A stretch of DNA of 57,139 bases, from NCBI RefSeq assembly GCF_013870515.1, contig NZ_JACBXA010000013.1, positions 1 to 57,139 on the forward strand, read 5' to 3'. Position 1 is the first letter of the stretch; every line of letters starts with the position of its first letter. The notes beneath the pieces are model-generated. The model saw only the letters and a program-made list of their open reading frames with translations. It had not been told where the DNA came from and made no database searches. Positions 43,742 through 52,932 of this stretch are shown piece by piece. Source of the stretch: Streptomyces albidus (ex Kaewkla and Franco 2022) (GTDB taxonomy: Bacteria > Actinomycetota > Actinomycetes > Streptomycetales > Streptomycetaceae). The translations under genes and the position numbers were made by a program.

Positions 43742-44638
43742 TCAGTCGTGCGGTACGACGGCGACGGGTGTGCGTGCGTGGTGCATGACGGCATGGGTCA
43801 CCGGGCCCAGATGCGTGCCGAGCCGGGAGCGCCGGTTGCGACGGCCGACCACGAGCAGTGATGCCTGGCTCGCGCTCTCCACCAGCAGACGGGCGGGATG
43901 CCCGATCTCGGCCTCGGCGTGCACCTTGACCTCGGGGTGGCTCTCCTGCCAGGGATGCAGGGCGGCGGCCAGCGCCTCGTTCTGTGCGGCCAGCAGCTCG
44001 CCCGACATGGTGGGAGGGACGGGCAGGGGCCGCAGGCCGTACGTCTGAGGGAGGTTCCAGGCGTGCACGACGCGCAGCGCCGCGGCGTGCCGGGCGGCCG
44101 ACTCGAAGGCGAACGCGAAGAGTTCGTCGCAGGGACGGCTCAGATCGACGCCGAGGACGATCTCGCCCGAAGGCGGTTCCGAGGTGGGGAAGAAGTCCTC
44201 GGCGCTCTCGAACTCCCCGCTCGGGCGGGCCCGGACGAGGACGACCGGGCATGCGGTGTGGGCGACGGTGGGCAGTGCGGTGGAGCCGACGATGAACCCG
44301 AGCACGGAGCTCAGACCGCGCGAGCCGAGGACCATGAGGTCGGTCTCGGCGGAGAAGTCGGCGAGGACGTGGGCGGGGCGGCCCGAGAGCATCTCGACGT
44401 CGGTGCGCAACTCGGGGAGGCGCTGGCCGAGTTGGTCGAGCACCTCGTTCGTGAGCGTCTGCGCCCATTCCCGTTCCACGTCGTCGTCCACGAGTGGCGT
44501 GTAGGGGTAGGCGCCTGCCTCACGGACCTGGATCAGCCTGAGCGGTACTTCACGCGCCAATGCTTCGTGCGCTGCCCAGTCGACAGCGGCGAGGCTCTCA
44601 CGTGAGCCGTCGAGACCCGCGGTGACGGATCGGAACAT
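43742..44638 (-). CDS. Universal stress protein with two Usp domains
   Basis: Protein of 298 residues with two UspA repeats. Domain 1 spans 1-140: VTAGLDGSRESLAAVDWAAHEA, then LMVLGSRGLSSVLGFIVGST (ATP-binding G-x2-G-x9-G type). Domain 2 spans 155-295: IVLGVDLSRPCDELFAFAFE, then LLVVGRRNRRSRLGTHLGPV. Tandem Usp proteins are hallmark members of DevR/DosR dormancy regulons. First gene of the minus operon with nicotinate phosphoribosyltransferase, facing the alcohol dehydrogenase gene across a region with GGG...CCC dyads. Confidence 0.92.
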   Translation of the reverse strand: MFRSVTAGLDGSRESLAAVDWAAHEALAREVPLRLIQVREAGAYPYTPLVDDDVEREWAQTLTNEVLDQLGQRLPELRTDVEMLSGRPAHVLADFSAETDLMVLGSRGLSSVLGFIVGSTALPTVAHTACPVVLVRARPSGEFESAEDFFPTSEPPSGEIVLGVDLSRPCDELFAFAFESAARHAAALRVVHAWNLPQTYGLRPLPVPPTMSGELLAAQNEALAAALHPWQESHPEVKVHAEAEIGHPARLLVESASQASLLVVGRRNRRSRLGTHLGPVTHAVMHHARTPVAVVPHD

Positions 44639-44970
44639 CGCGCCTCCCTCCGCAACCTGGCCCTCCCGCCGGGTCCGTCGGGTGGCTCGCCGCGCCGGGA
44701 CGGGCTCTCACGACCAGCCTCCTGCGGGCAGCGGGTGGAGCCGAGGGCCCGTGCGGGCCCGATGGGCGGGCCGAAGGTCCTCACCCTCCGGCCGTGCGGG
44801 GTCCGCAGGACCCCTGGTCGGGTCCGGGCGGCCCATGCGTGCCCGGCAGGGCCCGTACCAGGCTGGAACCGGGGACGTGTGCACCGGCCGGGTGCGGTCC
44901 ACCGCACGCGGGCCGGGGCGGACGAGCCGACGGAGAAGGACCGACCCGGAGCGACGGGAGGAGACCGATC
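44639..44970. promoter_or_regulatory. Divergent dormancy-type promoter region with GGG/CCC dyads
   Basis: This 332-bp region between usp and the alcohol dehydrogenase gene carries two strong dyads. GGGCCC-GTGC-GGGCCC lies at 44745-44760 and GGGGTCC-GCA-GGACCCC at 44798-44814, the latter almost midway between the two starts. They resemble the GGGnC...GnCCC core of DevR/DosR boxes, though spacing differs from the mycobacterial consensus. No gene is supported inside. Confidence 0.5.
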
Positions 44971-46056
44971 ATGAAGGCGCTTGTCTTCCACGGACCGGGC
45001 AGCTGCGCCTGGGAGAACGTCGGGGAACCCGGGATCCAGGATCCCGCGGACGTGATCGTCCGGGTGGAGACGACCACCATCTGCGGCACCGACCTGCACA
45101 TCCTCGACGGGGACGTGCCCGGGGTGCCACCGGGCACGGTCCTGGGGCACGAGGCCGTCGGCGAAGTCGTCGAGACCGGCAGGGAGGTACGGACGCTGCG
45201 GCCCGGGGACCGCGTGCTCGTCTCGTGCATCTCGGCGTGCGGGCGATGCCGCTACTGCCGCCAGGGTTCGTACGGGCAGTGCCGCGGCGGCGGTGGTTGG
45301 CTCCTCGGGCGTGAGATCGACGGCACGCAGGCCGAGTACGTCCGGGTCCCCTTCGCGGACCATTCGGTGAACCTGGTCCCCGGCGGTCTCGAGAGCGAGG
45401 ACGCCGTGCTCTTCGCGGACGTCTATCCCACCGGCTACGAGGTCGGTGTACTGAACGGATCGGTGAAGCCGGGCGACACGGTCGTGGTGGTCGGCGCGGG
45501 TCCGGTGGGGCTCGCCGCTGTCGCCACGGCCCGCCTGTACTCGCCCGACAGGATCGTGGCGGTCGAACGGTCGCCGGGCCGGCTCGCTTCGGCGGGCGCC
45601 TTCGGCGCCGACGCGAGGGTGCTCGCATCCGACGATCCCGAACAGCTCGTCGAGGACCTGACCGACGGCCTCGGCGCCGATGTGACGATCGAGGCGGTCG
45701 GCACCCCGGAGACCTTCGAGATGTGCACGCGCATGGTGCGGCCGGGCGGTCACGTGGCCAACGTGGGTGCGCACGGCAAGCCCGCTGTGCTGCACCTCGA
45801 GGACCTGTGGCTCAAGGACCTGACGATCCGTACGGGCCTGGTCGACACCTCCTCCGCGCCGATGCTGCTCAGCATGCTGGCCGCCGGACGTCTGCCGACG
45901 TCGCCGCTGGTCACGCACGTCTTCGAGCTGGGGGCGGTGGAGGAGGCCTACGACGTCTTCGCGAGCTCGGCGGAGACGGGGGCGCTGAAGGTGGCGCTCA
46001 AGGGCGAGCAGGTCTACAGGGCGGACAGCGCCTCGCTCGTCACCATGGCGCACTGA
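44971..46056 (+). CDS. Zinc-dependent alcohol dehydrogenase
   Basis: Protein of 361 residues of the zinc MDR class. Catalytic zinc ligands are in TTICGTDLHI and LGHEAVGE; the structural-zinc region has C-x2-C-x2-C (ISACGRCRYCRQGSYGQC). The Rossmann motif VVVVGAGPVGLAAVATARLY is at about 175, and VPPGTVLGHEA precedes the active site. It oxidises alcohols or reduces aldehydes with NAD(P). ATG 44971 follows GGGAGGAG. Placement beside Usp and NAD-salvage genes suggests redox balancing in low oxygen, as in the dormancy clusters of other actinomycetes. Confidence 0.92.
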   Translation: MKALVFHGPGSCAWENVGEPGIQDPADVIVRVETTTICGTDLHILDGDVPGVPPGTVLGHEAVGEVVETGREVRTLRPGDRVLVSCISACGRCRYCRQGSYGQCRGGGGWLLGREIDGTQAEYVRVPFADHSVNLVPGGLESEDAVLFADVYPTGYEVGVLNGSVKPGDTVVVVGAGPVGLAAVATARLYSPDRIVAVERSPGRLASAGAFGADARVLASDDPEQLVEDLTDGLGADVTIEAVGTPETFEMCTRMVRPGGHVANVGAHGKPAVLHLEDLWLKDLTIRTGLVDTSSAPMLLSMLAAGRLPTSPLVTHVFELGAVEEAYDVFASSAETGALKVALKGEQVYRADSASLVTMAH

Positions 46057-46082
46057 CCGTCCGGCGCACTGACCGTCCGGCG
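46051..46082. repeat. 16-bp tandem duplication spanning the adh stop codon
   Basis: Two exact copies of CACTGACCGTCCGGCG; the first contains the adh stop, and a partial third copy (AACGACCGTCTG) follows. Evidence of recent slippage, otherwise neutral. Confidence 0.8.
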
Positions 46083-46217
46083 AACGACCGTCTGAAGCCC
46101 CGCCGGGCGGCTGCGGCGGGACGGCGGTGCGAGGTCGGTCACAACGGGGTCCCGGGAGGCGGCTCTGGGTACGCGGAGCGGGAACCAGAGCCCGCCCACG
46201 TACCGGGAGAAGCATCG

Positions 46218-47441
46218 ATGGCAGAAGCAGCGGCGCCGCCGGGGCGGACACAGGCCGCGTCACCAGGTCCACTCACCCGCGCGGGGCGCTGGCTGCACCG
46301 GGCCGCCGCCGTGAACGGCCACGAGCGCCAGACTCTGACCCTCATCGGCAAGAGCACGCTCGTCGCGAGCATCGCCTGGTACCTCGCCCACGAGGTGATG
46401 AACGCGTCGACTCCCGCGTTCGCCCCGTTCTCCGCCGTGCTGATCGTGCAGGTCACCGCCTACCAGTCGGTCCTGCAAGCTCTGCGCTACGTCGGCGCCG
46501 TCTGCGTCGGCGTAGGACTCCAAGGGGCGTTCGGCGCCCTGGCCGGACCGCACCTGCTCAGCTTCGTCCTCGTGGCGCTCGCCGCCGTGGCCATCGGACG
46601 GTGGGGGCGGCTGGGCTCGCAGGGATCGCAGGTGGCCACGGCCGCGTTCTTCGCCTTCTCCACGTACGCAGCCGCGGCCAGCGAGTCCCAGGGGCTGGCG
46701 GAGCTCTGGCAGATCATCCAGCTCGTCCTCATCGGGTGCGGAGTGGGAGTGATCGTGAACGTGCTGGTGATGCCGCCGATGCGCTACCGCAATGCCGAAC
46801 ACGGCATCCGCCTGCTGGGCGCGGCGATGGGCGACCTGGCCCGCGACATCGCCCCCGCACTCCGCGAGGGCGAACTCGACAAGCACCACACGGCCCACTG
46901 GCGCCAACGCGCGACTTACCTCGGGCCCATGGTCTCCCAGGCGCAGGCAGCCGTACGGACCGCCTGGGAGAGCATCCGCTACCACCCGCGCCGCGTGATG
47001 CAGCGGCACCGGAAGCACCCGTCGTTCAGCGGCTACCAGGCGCTCGTCGACGCCCTGGAGAGGCTCACCTACCAGATGGCGTCGATGACCCGCAGCTTCG
47101 ACCAGTGGCGCGATGCCGACGGAAGCGAGGACCACCGCGAGTTCCTGCGTGCGTACGCCGACCTCCTGGAGGGCTTCGCCGACTCCACCGACGTCATCGG
47201 CAGGCTGGATGAGGACGAGCTCCGGGAGCAGACGCGGGAGCTGCGTTCCGCCGTCGGACGCGGGCACGAGACGCGTACCCGCCTGGCCGGGTGGGCTGAG
47301 GCCGGTTCCTTGCCCGTCAGCGACCCCTCCCAGCCGTACGGGATCCTCCTGGCGGAGGCCGTGCGGCTGGTGGACGAGCTCCAGTACACGTGTGACGTGC
47401 TGGAACAGGGCGTCGACCGGTCGGCGACCGGTGGCGGCTGA
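46218..47441 (+). CDS. FUSC-family membrane protein (aromatic acid exporter-like)
   Basis: Protein of 407 residues. The N-terminal third has six predicted membrane helices (LTLIGKSTLVASIAWYLAHEV, FSAVLIVQVTAYQSV, ALRYVGAVCVGVGLQGAFG, LLSFVLVALAAVAIG, IIQLVLIGCGVGVIVNVLV) typical of the FUSC/ArAE fold. The rest is a long helical cytoplasmic domain (HWRQRATYLGPMVSQAQAAV; DEDELREQTRELRSAVG). Such proteins export aromatic acids or similar anions; substrate unknown. It lies 161 bp after the alcohol dehydrogenase in the same direction. Confidence 0.82.
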   Translation: MAEAAAPPGRTQAASPGPLTRAGRWLHRAAAVNGHERQTLTLIGKSTLVASIAWYLAHEVMNASTPAFAPFSAVLIVQVTAYQSVLQALRYVGAVCVGVGLQGAFGALAGPHLLSFVLVALAAVAIGRWGRLGSQGSQVATAAFFAFSTYAAAASESQGLAELWQIIQLVLIGCGVGVIVNVLVMPPMRYRNAEHGIRLLGAAMGDLARDIAPALREGELDKHHTAHWRQRATYLGPMVSQAQAAVRTAWESIRYHPRRVMQRHRKHPSFSGYQALVDALERLTYQMASMTRSFDQWRDADGSEDHREFLRAYADLLEGFADSTDVIGRLDEDELREQTRELRSAVGRGHETRTRLAGWAEAGSLPVSDPSQPYGILLAEAVRLVDELQYTCDVLEQGVDRSATGGG

Positions 47442-47565
47442 CGGGGAGCGCGATGCGGGCGCGGATCTGGACGTGGTTCTCGCCGGGTGCCGCGAGCGGG
47501 GGGTGTCACAGCCCCCCTGCACGGTCACCCGGGGGTGAAGCGAACCCGGAAGGGTGGCAGGAGCG

Positions 47566-48042
47566 ATGCGCTACGAGGACTTCACCGGCCAGGTGCAGGC
47601 ACGCGCCTCCCTGGGGAGCCGACAGGCGGCGGAGGCAGCCGTCCGCGCCACGCTGGAGACCGTCGCGGAGCGTGTGCCCGACGGGGTGGCCGACCATCTC
47701 GCCGCACAACTCCCGCACGAGGCGGCCGAGCCGCTGCACCGGGCTGTCGCCGTGCACGAGGCCTCACCGCACGAGAGGGCCGAGGGCCGCGTCCGCGGTG
47801 AGCCCTTCGACCTGTCCGTCTTCGCCGGACGTGTCGCCTGGCGGGCGGAGACCTCCGAGGGGGAGGCGCTGAGCCGTGCGGCAGCGGTGCTCGAAGTGCT
47901 CGACGCGGCTGTCGACCCCGAGCTCATGCGCAAGCTGGAGGCCGCCCTGCCCCCGGACATCCGTGAGGTGCTGCCGTCCGGGCGTGCGGAGAACGGGGAG
48001 CGCGGACGGCAGAGCTCCACAGCGGACGGACGAACAGGCTGA
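47566..48042 (+). CDS. DUF2267 protein
   Basis: About 158 residues of the DUF2267 all-helical family: YEDFTGQVQARASLGSRQAAEAAVRATLETVAERV, then VADHLAAQLPHEAAEPL and a second repeat FAGRVAWRAETSEGEALSRAAAVLEVL ending PPDIREVLPSG. The function is unknown, but these genes recur in stress/dormancy clusters. ATG 47566 is preferred; GTG 47554 is an alternative. A dyad TCACCC-GG-GGGTGA lies 28 bp upstream at 47525-47538. Confidence 0.82.
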   Translation: MRYEDFTGQVQARASLGSRQAAEAAVRATLETVAERVPDGVADHLAAQLPHEAAEPLHRAVAVHEASPHERAEGRVRGEPFDLSVFAGRVAWRAETSEGEALSRAAAVLEVLDAAVDPELMRKLEAALPPDIREVLPSGRAENGERGRQSSTADGRTG

Positions 48043-48126
48043 CGAGCAGAGCAGTCGAGCAGAGCAGACGAAGAGCACGCCAGATCACGAGCAGCTCAGC
48101 CAGCAGCGACGAGCAGGGGAGACGAC

Positions 48127-49254
48127 ATGACCCGTGACTCCGCAACCCCCGAAGGCCGCAAGGACACCGGCGCCGGACTGCGCGTGGTGGTCGTCGGCGC
48201 CACAGGCAACGCCGGGACCAGCGTGGTGCAGGCCCTCGCCGACGACCCGCAGGTCGGCTCGATCCTCGGCATCGCCCGCCGCATCCCTCGCTGGGCGCCG
48301 GCGAAGACGACCTGGGCCGGCGTCGACATCGGGCAGGAGAGCGGACGCGATGACGACCGGGAAGACCTGCTGACCAGGCTCTTCCGGGGCGCGGACGCGG
48401 TCGTCCATCTCGCCTGGCTCTTCCAGCCGACGCACCGTCCCGTCACGACGTGGCGCACCAACGTGCTCGGCAGCCTCCGGGTCTTCCGCGCCGTCGCGGC
48501 CGCCGGAGTGCCCGCGCTGGTCCACGCCTCGTCCGTCGGCGCGTACTCACCGGGCCCCAAGGACAGCCGCGTGGACGAGAGCTGGCCGACCCACGGCTGG
48601 CCGGAGGCGGCGTACTGCCGCGAGAAGTCCTATCTCGAACGCGTCCTGGACGGCTACGAGCACGAACACCCGGACATCCGCGTCGTACGCATGCGTCCGG
48701 GCTTCCTCTTCAAGGAGGCGGCGGCGACGGAGCAGCGGCGGCTGTTCGCCGGACCGTTCCTGCCGCACCGGCTGATCCGGCCCGGTCTGGTCCCCCTCGT
48801 GCCGGATCTTCCCGGGCTGCGCTTCCAGGCTCTGCACACCGACGACGCCGCACAGGCCTTCCGGCTGGCCGTGACCAGCACGGCGCGTGGTGCCTACAAC
48901 CTCGCCGCCTCACCGGTCGTCGACCCGGAGCTGCTTGCCGGGCTGCTGGACGCCCGCGTCGTGCGGATGCCGCTCAAGCCCGTGCGCGCGGCACTGGCCG
49001 CCGGATGGTACTCCCATCTGCTGCCCGCTTCGCCGCAGCTGTTCGATGCGGTGCTGCGGCTGCCGGTGATGGACGACAGCCGGGCACGCCAGGAGCTGGA
49101 CTGGTCGCCGCGGTGGACGGCGGACGAGGCGGTCAGTGCCTTCCTGGCCGGCCTGCGCAAGGGGAGCGGGATGGACACTCCCACCCTGGCGCGGCGGCTG
49201 CCGCACGGCGGGCGGCTGCGGGAGCTGCGCACGGGCGTGGGCGAGCACCCCTGA
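48127..49254 (+). CDS. NAD-dependent epimerase/dehydratase-family (extended SDR) protein
   Basis: Protein of 375 residues. The dinucleotide motif VVVVGATGNAGTSVVQAL is at about residue 20, ADAVVHLAWLFQPTH in the middle, SSVGAYSPG, the catalytic Tyr-x3-Lys in AAYCREKSYLERVL, and DDAAQAFRLAVTS. It acts on nucleotide-sugar-like or other small substrates, not assignable here. Encoded 84 bp after DUF2267, in the same orientation, with a GGGGAG SD. Confidence 0.85.
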   Translation: MTRDSATPEGRKDTGAGLRVVVVGATGNAGTSVVQALADDPQVGSILGIARRIPRWAPAKTTWAGVDIGQESGRDDDREDLLTRLFRGADAVVHLAWLFQPTHRPVTTWRTNVLGSLRVFRAVAAAGVPALVHASSVGAYSPGPKDSRVDESWPTHGWPEAAYCREKSYLERVLDGYEHEHPDIRVVRMRPGFLFKEAAATEQRRLFAGPFLPHRLIRPGLVPLVPDLPGLRFQALHTDDAAQAFRLAVTSTARGAYNLAASPVVDPELLAGLLDARVVRMPLKPVRAALAAGWYSHLLPASPQLFDAVLRLPVMDDSRARQELDWSPRWTADEAVSAFLAGLRKGSGMDTPTLARRLPHGGRLRELRTGVGEHP

Positions 49255-49300
49255 CGAGGAGACGGCCGCGCGCCGCCGGTGGTCCGGGGGCGCGGAAGAG

Positions 49301-49993
49301 TCAGAGCGGCGCGGGCCTGCCGTCCACCGGGGTGGGCCTGCGGTGGGCCAGGTAGTCGCGGACCTCGATCACGCCGGGCACGCCTTCCACGAGCCGTTCC
49401 ACGATCGGCAGCAGGCCGGGGTGGTCCACGATCCCCTGAAGCATCACGCGGCCGTCCTTCACCGTGACTCTCACCTGGGAGGGGCCGAGGCCCAGCGTGC
49501 GGTCCAGGATCTCCGACACGATCTCCTCCCGTACGGCTCCGTCGGCGCGTACGAAGACCCGGAGGAGGTCGGCCCTGCTGACGAAGCCGACGAGCTGGTC
49601 GGCCTCGTCGACCACCGGGAGCCGCTTGACCCGGCGGCGTTCCATCACCCGCACCGCCTCCACGACGGTCCATCCGGGCCGGGCCGTGACCGCGGGGCTC
49701 GTCATCACCTCACCCGCTGTGGGGGCGTCGCGCATCACGTTGCCGGCGGGGCCTGGATGCGGACGGGACGGGGAGAGGGCGTTCCGCGAGTCCGGCAGAT
49801 GCCGTTCGCTGCGCCGCAGGTCACCTGCCGAGACGACGCCCACCGGGCACTCGTCCTGGTCGACGACGGGGACCGCGCTGACGTGGTGCTGAGAGAGCGT
49901 TGCTGCGACCTCTTCCAGGGCGGTGCCGCGGTGGACGCGGATCCCCGGCGTCACCATCAGGTCGCCGACCTCGCGGTACCGCATCGGCCCCAT
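49301..49993 (-). CDS. CBS-domain pair plus BON domain protein
   Basis: Protein of 230 residues. CBS1 is at residues 5-60 (VGDLMVTPGIRVHRGTALEEVAATL; VSAVPVVDQDECPVGVVSAGDL), CBS2 at 95-150 (AGEVMTSPAVTARPGWTVVEAV; KRLPVVDEADQLVGFVSRADLL), and a C-terminal BON domain (VRVTVKDGRVMLQGIVDH). CBS pairs bind adenine nucleotides; BON domains associate with membranes or phospholipid. CBS-BON proteins are frequent in DevR-type regulons. A palindromic box lies 19 bp upstream of the start. Confidence 0.9.
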   Translation of the reverse strand: MGPMRYREVGDLMVTPGIRVHRGTALEEVAATLSQHHVSAVPVVDQDECPVGVVSAGDLRRSERHLPDSRNALSPSRPHPGPAGNVMRDAPTAGEVMTSPAVTARPGWTVVEAVRVMERRRVKRLPVVDEADQLVGFVSRADLLRVFVRADGAVREEIVSEILDRTLGLGPSQVRVTVKDGRVMLQGIVDHPGLLPIVERLVEGVPGVIEVRDYLAHRRPTPVDGRPAPL

Positions 49994-50011
49994 CTCCCTC
50001 TCGGCCCGACC

Positions 50012-50026
50012 GGGTGCGAACGACCC
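50012..50026. promoter_or_regulatory. GGG-N9-CCC box upstream of the CBS-BON gene
   Basis: GGGTGCGAACGACCC: GGGT/ACCC arms in a 15-bp span, between the CBS-BON gene and the sensor kinase gene. It has the same length and outline as the boxes at 44799-44813 and 52933-52947, suggesting a shared regulator, most simply the DevR-like protein encoded 2 kb away. Confidence 0.4.
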
Positions 50027-50308
50027 TGCCCGGTTCCGTCCGGGCGCTTCGGTTCGTGGCTCCGGCCGGGTTCACGGTCAATCCTCCGCAGCGACGGCTG
50101 ACGGGGGCAGAGGCGAAGGGACACCGGCTGCGCGGCCGACGGTACCGGCGTCCGGGGGCCGCACGGCCGGCGGCGGTGTCCGACCGGCCCCACCCGTGCC
50201 GGGCTGTGACGGGGGGCCTTTCCGATGCCGTCCGCGAGCTACGCGGCTAGTGTCGTGAAGGAGGTGCGGTCAAATCCGTACAGACCTCCCATTTCGTGCG
50301 GAGGGCCG

Positions 50309-52042
50309 ATGAGCGCTGTGCATCACGATGGGCACGAGGGTCCGGGGCACCTGCCCCGCATGCAGCTCGACGATCTGCTGGAGGAGCTGCAGGTGCGGAT
50401 CGACGCGGTGCGCGGCACGCGCGACCGCATCCACAGCCTGCTGGAAGCGGTGCTCTCGGTGGGCCGGGAGCTGGAGCTCTCCCAGGTGCTGCGGCGCATC
50501 GCCGAGGCAGCCGTGCAGCTCGTCGACGCGGAGTACGGCGCGCTCGGGGTGATCGGGGAGGACGGGCAGCTCTCCCAGTTCATCCCGGTGGGAGTGACCG
50601 AGGAGCAGACGGAGGCCGGCGGGCTGCTGCCGGCCGGGAACGGACTGCTCGGCGAACTGATCCGTGATCCGGCGCCCCTGCGGCTGGCGGAGCCGGCCAG
50701 GCATCCGTCATCGCAGGGATCCCCCGCGGGCCGGCACCAGACGGGCTCCTTCCTCGGCGTTCCGATCCGGGTGCGCGAGGAGGTGTTCGGCAACATCTAT
50801 CTGGCCGAGAAACGCGACAGCAAGGAGTTCGACGGCGACGACGAGACCGTGCTGTCGACCCTCGCCGCGGCCGCCGGCGTCGCCATCGAGAACGCCCGGC
50901 TGTACGAGGAGGCCCGCTACAGGCAGCGCTGGATGGAGGCGAACGCCGAGGTCACGCGGGCGCTGCTGTCCGGGGTCGGCGAGAGGCGGGTCCTGGGGCT
51001 GATCGTCGAACTGGCGCGCACGATCCTCTCCGCGGACCTGGGCGTGCTCGCGCTGCCGGAGGAGGGCGGCGACTTCCTGAGGGTGGCCGTCGCCGCCGGG
51101 ACCGACGCGGAGATGCACAGAGGGCTGCTGCTGCCACGTGAGGGCTCCTTCGTCGGAGCCGCCGTCGACGCCGGTGAGGTCACCACGAGCGCGGACGTGG
51201 AGCACGATTCGCGCATCACCGCCGGTCCGCCGCGCTGGGCCGGCCTGGGACCGGCCGTCGCGGTCCCCATGATCGCGGAGGACACGGCGAAGGGGGTGCT
51301 GCTGCTCGCCCGTACGAAGCCGCGGCAGCCCTTCGCGGACACCCAGACCGCGCCGCTGAGCGCCTTCGCCGGACAGGCCGCCGTGGCGATGGAGCTGGCC
51401 GAGCGGCGGCGCGACGCCGAGCAGATCACTCTCTTCGAGGACCGCGACCGCATCGCGCGGGACCTGCACGACCTGGCCATTCAGCGGCTGTTCGCCACGG
51501 GGATGACCCTCCAGAGCGCCATGCGGTTCGTCGATCACCCCAAGGCGGGGGAGCGGCTGCTGAGAGCGGTGGACGATCTCGACGCGACGATCAAGATCAT
51601 CCGGTCGACCATCTTCGGGCTGCGGACGCACGACGCCGACTCGGCCGGCGAAGGGCTGCGCAGCCGCATCACCGAGGCGGTGCAGGACGTCGCGCCCGCC
51701 CTGGGGTTCGCCCCCGCCCTGCGCATGGAGGGGCTGCTCGACACGGAGGTCCCCGGCGACGTCGCGGACGACGCGGTGGCCGTACTGCGTGAGGCGCTGT
51801 CCAACGCGGCCAGGCACGCGGCGGCGCACGCCGTCGAGGTGTCGGCGGAGACAGCGGCAAAGACCCTCACGCTGTGCGTCGAGGACGACGGCGTCGGGAT
51901 GCCCGCAGGGGGACGGCACAGCGGGCTGCACAATCTCGCAGAACGGGCGGACCGCCTCGACGGCGAGATGCGGCTCGAGACGCCTGACGGGGGCGGTACG
52001 AGGGTCGTGTGGAGCGTGCCCCTGAACAGGCCCGGCCAGTGA
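50309..52042 (+). CDS. DevS/DosS-like GAF sensor histidine kinase
   Basis: Protein of 577 residues. GAF1 lies at 55-200 and closely follows DevS/DosS (AEYGALGVIGEDGQLSQFI; FLGVPIRVREEVFGNIYLAEK), with His143 near the place of the heme-ligand histidine of mycobacterial DevS. GAF2 is at about 225-375. The HisKA_3 site is H387 in RIARDLHDLAIQRLFATG. The HATPase_c has VLREALSNAARHA, DDGVGMP and SGLHNLAERADRLDG. It should sense oxygen, NO or redox and phosphorylate the DevR-like regulator encoded convergently. ATG 50309 is preceded by CGGAGG. Confidence 0.9.
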   Translation: MSAVHHDGHEGPGHLPRMQLDDLLEELQVRIDAVRGTRDRIHSLLEAVLSVGRELELSQVLRRIAEAAVQLVDAEYGALGVIGEDGQLSQFIPVGVTEEQTEAGGLLPAGNGLLGELIRDPAPLRLAEPARHPSSQGSPAGRHQTGSFLGVPIRVREEVFGNIYLAEKRDSKEFDGDDETVLSTLAAAAGVAIENARLYEEARYRQRWMEANAEVTRALLSGVGERRVLGLIVELARTILSADLGVLALPEEGGDFLRVAVAAGTDAEMHRGLLLPREGSFVGAAVDAGEVTTSADVEHDSRITAGPPRWAGLGPAVAVPMIAEDTAKGVLLLARTKPRQPFADTQTAPLSAFAGQAAVAMELAERRRDAEQITLFEDRDRIARDLHDLAIQRLFATGMTLQSAMRFVDHPKAGERLLRAVDDLDATIKIIRSTIFGLRTHDADSAGEGLRSRITEAVQDVAPALGFAPALRMEGLLDTEVPGDVADDAVAVLREALSNAARHAAAHAVEVSAETAAKTLTLCVEDDGVGMPAGGRHSGLHNLAERADRLDGEMRLETPDGGGTRVVWSVPLNRPGQ

Positions 52043-52107
52043 GCCGCGTGAAGCCGGTCGGGGGCGGCCCGGCGCGGGGCAGGCGAGCGCGGGTAGGGCC
52101 GATGGGG

Positions 52108-52812
52108 TCAGTGCGGCCGCGGCTGGTCCCGTCCCTGCGAGTGCGCCTGGGTGGCGAGCACGGCGGCCTGCACGCGGCGCTCGACACCGAGCTTCGCCAG
52201 GAGCCGGGAGATGTGGTTCTTCACCGTCTTCTCCGACAGGTAGAGGCGCTTTCCGATCTCCTGGTTCGTCATCCCCTCCCCGATCAGCGAGAGGATGTCC
52301 CACTCGCGGGACGAGAGATCCGCGAACGCGGCCTCCCCCTGCTCCTCCCGGCGGGGCTCCGGGCTACGCAGGCTGCCCATGAGCCGGGCCGTCGTCGCCG
52401 GGTCGAGCATCGACTGGCCCGCCGCCACCGTCCGTACCGCCGAGACCAGGTCGGACCCCTTGATCTGCTTGAGGACGTAGCCCGCGGCGCCCGCCATGAT
52501 CGCGTCCAGCAGCGCCTCGTCGTCGTCGAACGAGGTGAGCATCAGGCACGCCAGCTCAGGCATGCGGGAACGCAGCTCGCGGCAGACGGTCACGCCGTCG
52601 CCGTCGGGCAGCCGGACGTCGAGGACGGCCACATCCGGCCGCAGCGCGGGGCCGCGCGTGAGGGCCTGCTCGGCGGTCCCCGCCTCGCCGACGACGTCGA
52701 TGTCCGTCTCCGACTCCAGCAGGTCGTGCACCCCGCGCCGGACCACCTCGTGGTCGTCGAGCAGCAGGACCCTGATGGGGTTCTGCTCGGAGAACGTGCG
52801 CAGATCGCTCAT
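52108..52812 (-). CDS. DevR/NarL-family response regulator
   Basis: Protein of 234 residues. The receiver domain has phospho-acceptor D65 (VAVLDVRLPDG), acidic D19/D20 (VLLLDDHEVV), the switch Thr in MLTSFDD and the Lys in GYVLKQIKG. The C-terminal LuxR helix-turn-helix is at 165-220 (LSSREWDILSLIGEGMTNQEIGKRLYLSEKTVKNHISRLLAKL). It is a close match to DevR/DosR-type regulators and is encoded tail-to-tail with the DevS-like kinase, 65 bp between stops. It probably activates the surrounding dormancy genes through GGG...CCC boxes. Confidence 0.9.
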   Translation of the reverse strand: MSDLRTFSEQNPIRVLLLDDHEVVRRGVHDLLESETDIDVVGEAGTAEQALTRGPALRPDVAVLDVRLPDGDGVTVCRELRSRMPELACLMLTSFDDDEALLDAIMAGAAGYVLKQIKGSDLVSAVRTVAAGQSMLDPATTARLMGSLRSPEPRREEQGEAAFADLSSREWDILSLIGEGMTNQEIGKRLYLSEKTVKNHISRLLAKLGVERRVQAAVLATQAHSQGRDQPRPH

Positions 52813-52932
52813 GTGGGCCTCGTGTCCGGTCGACGGCGGCTGCTTCCGGCGGCCTCTTCGGACGGGTCCGCCGGACGAACCCTTCAGACCAACTCTGACG
52901 AAATCCTCACCCCGCGGCCCGTCGGCCGAATA

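Noticed and set aside
46260..47528. 422-codon minus-strand frame opposite the FUSC gene
   Set aside because: Antisense shadow; the FUSC frame has membrane helices and a clear start.
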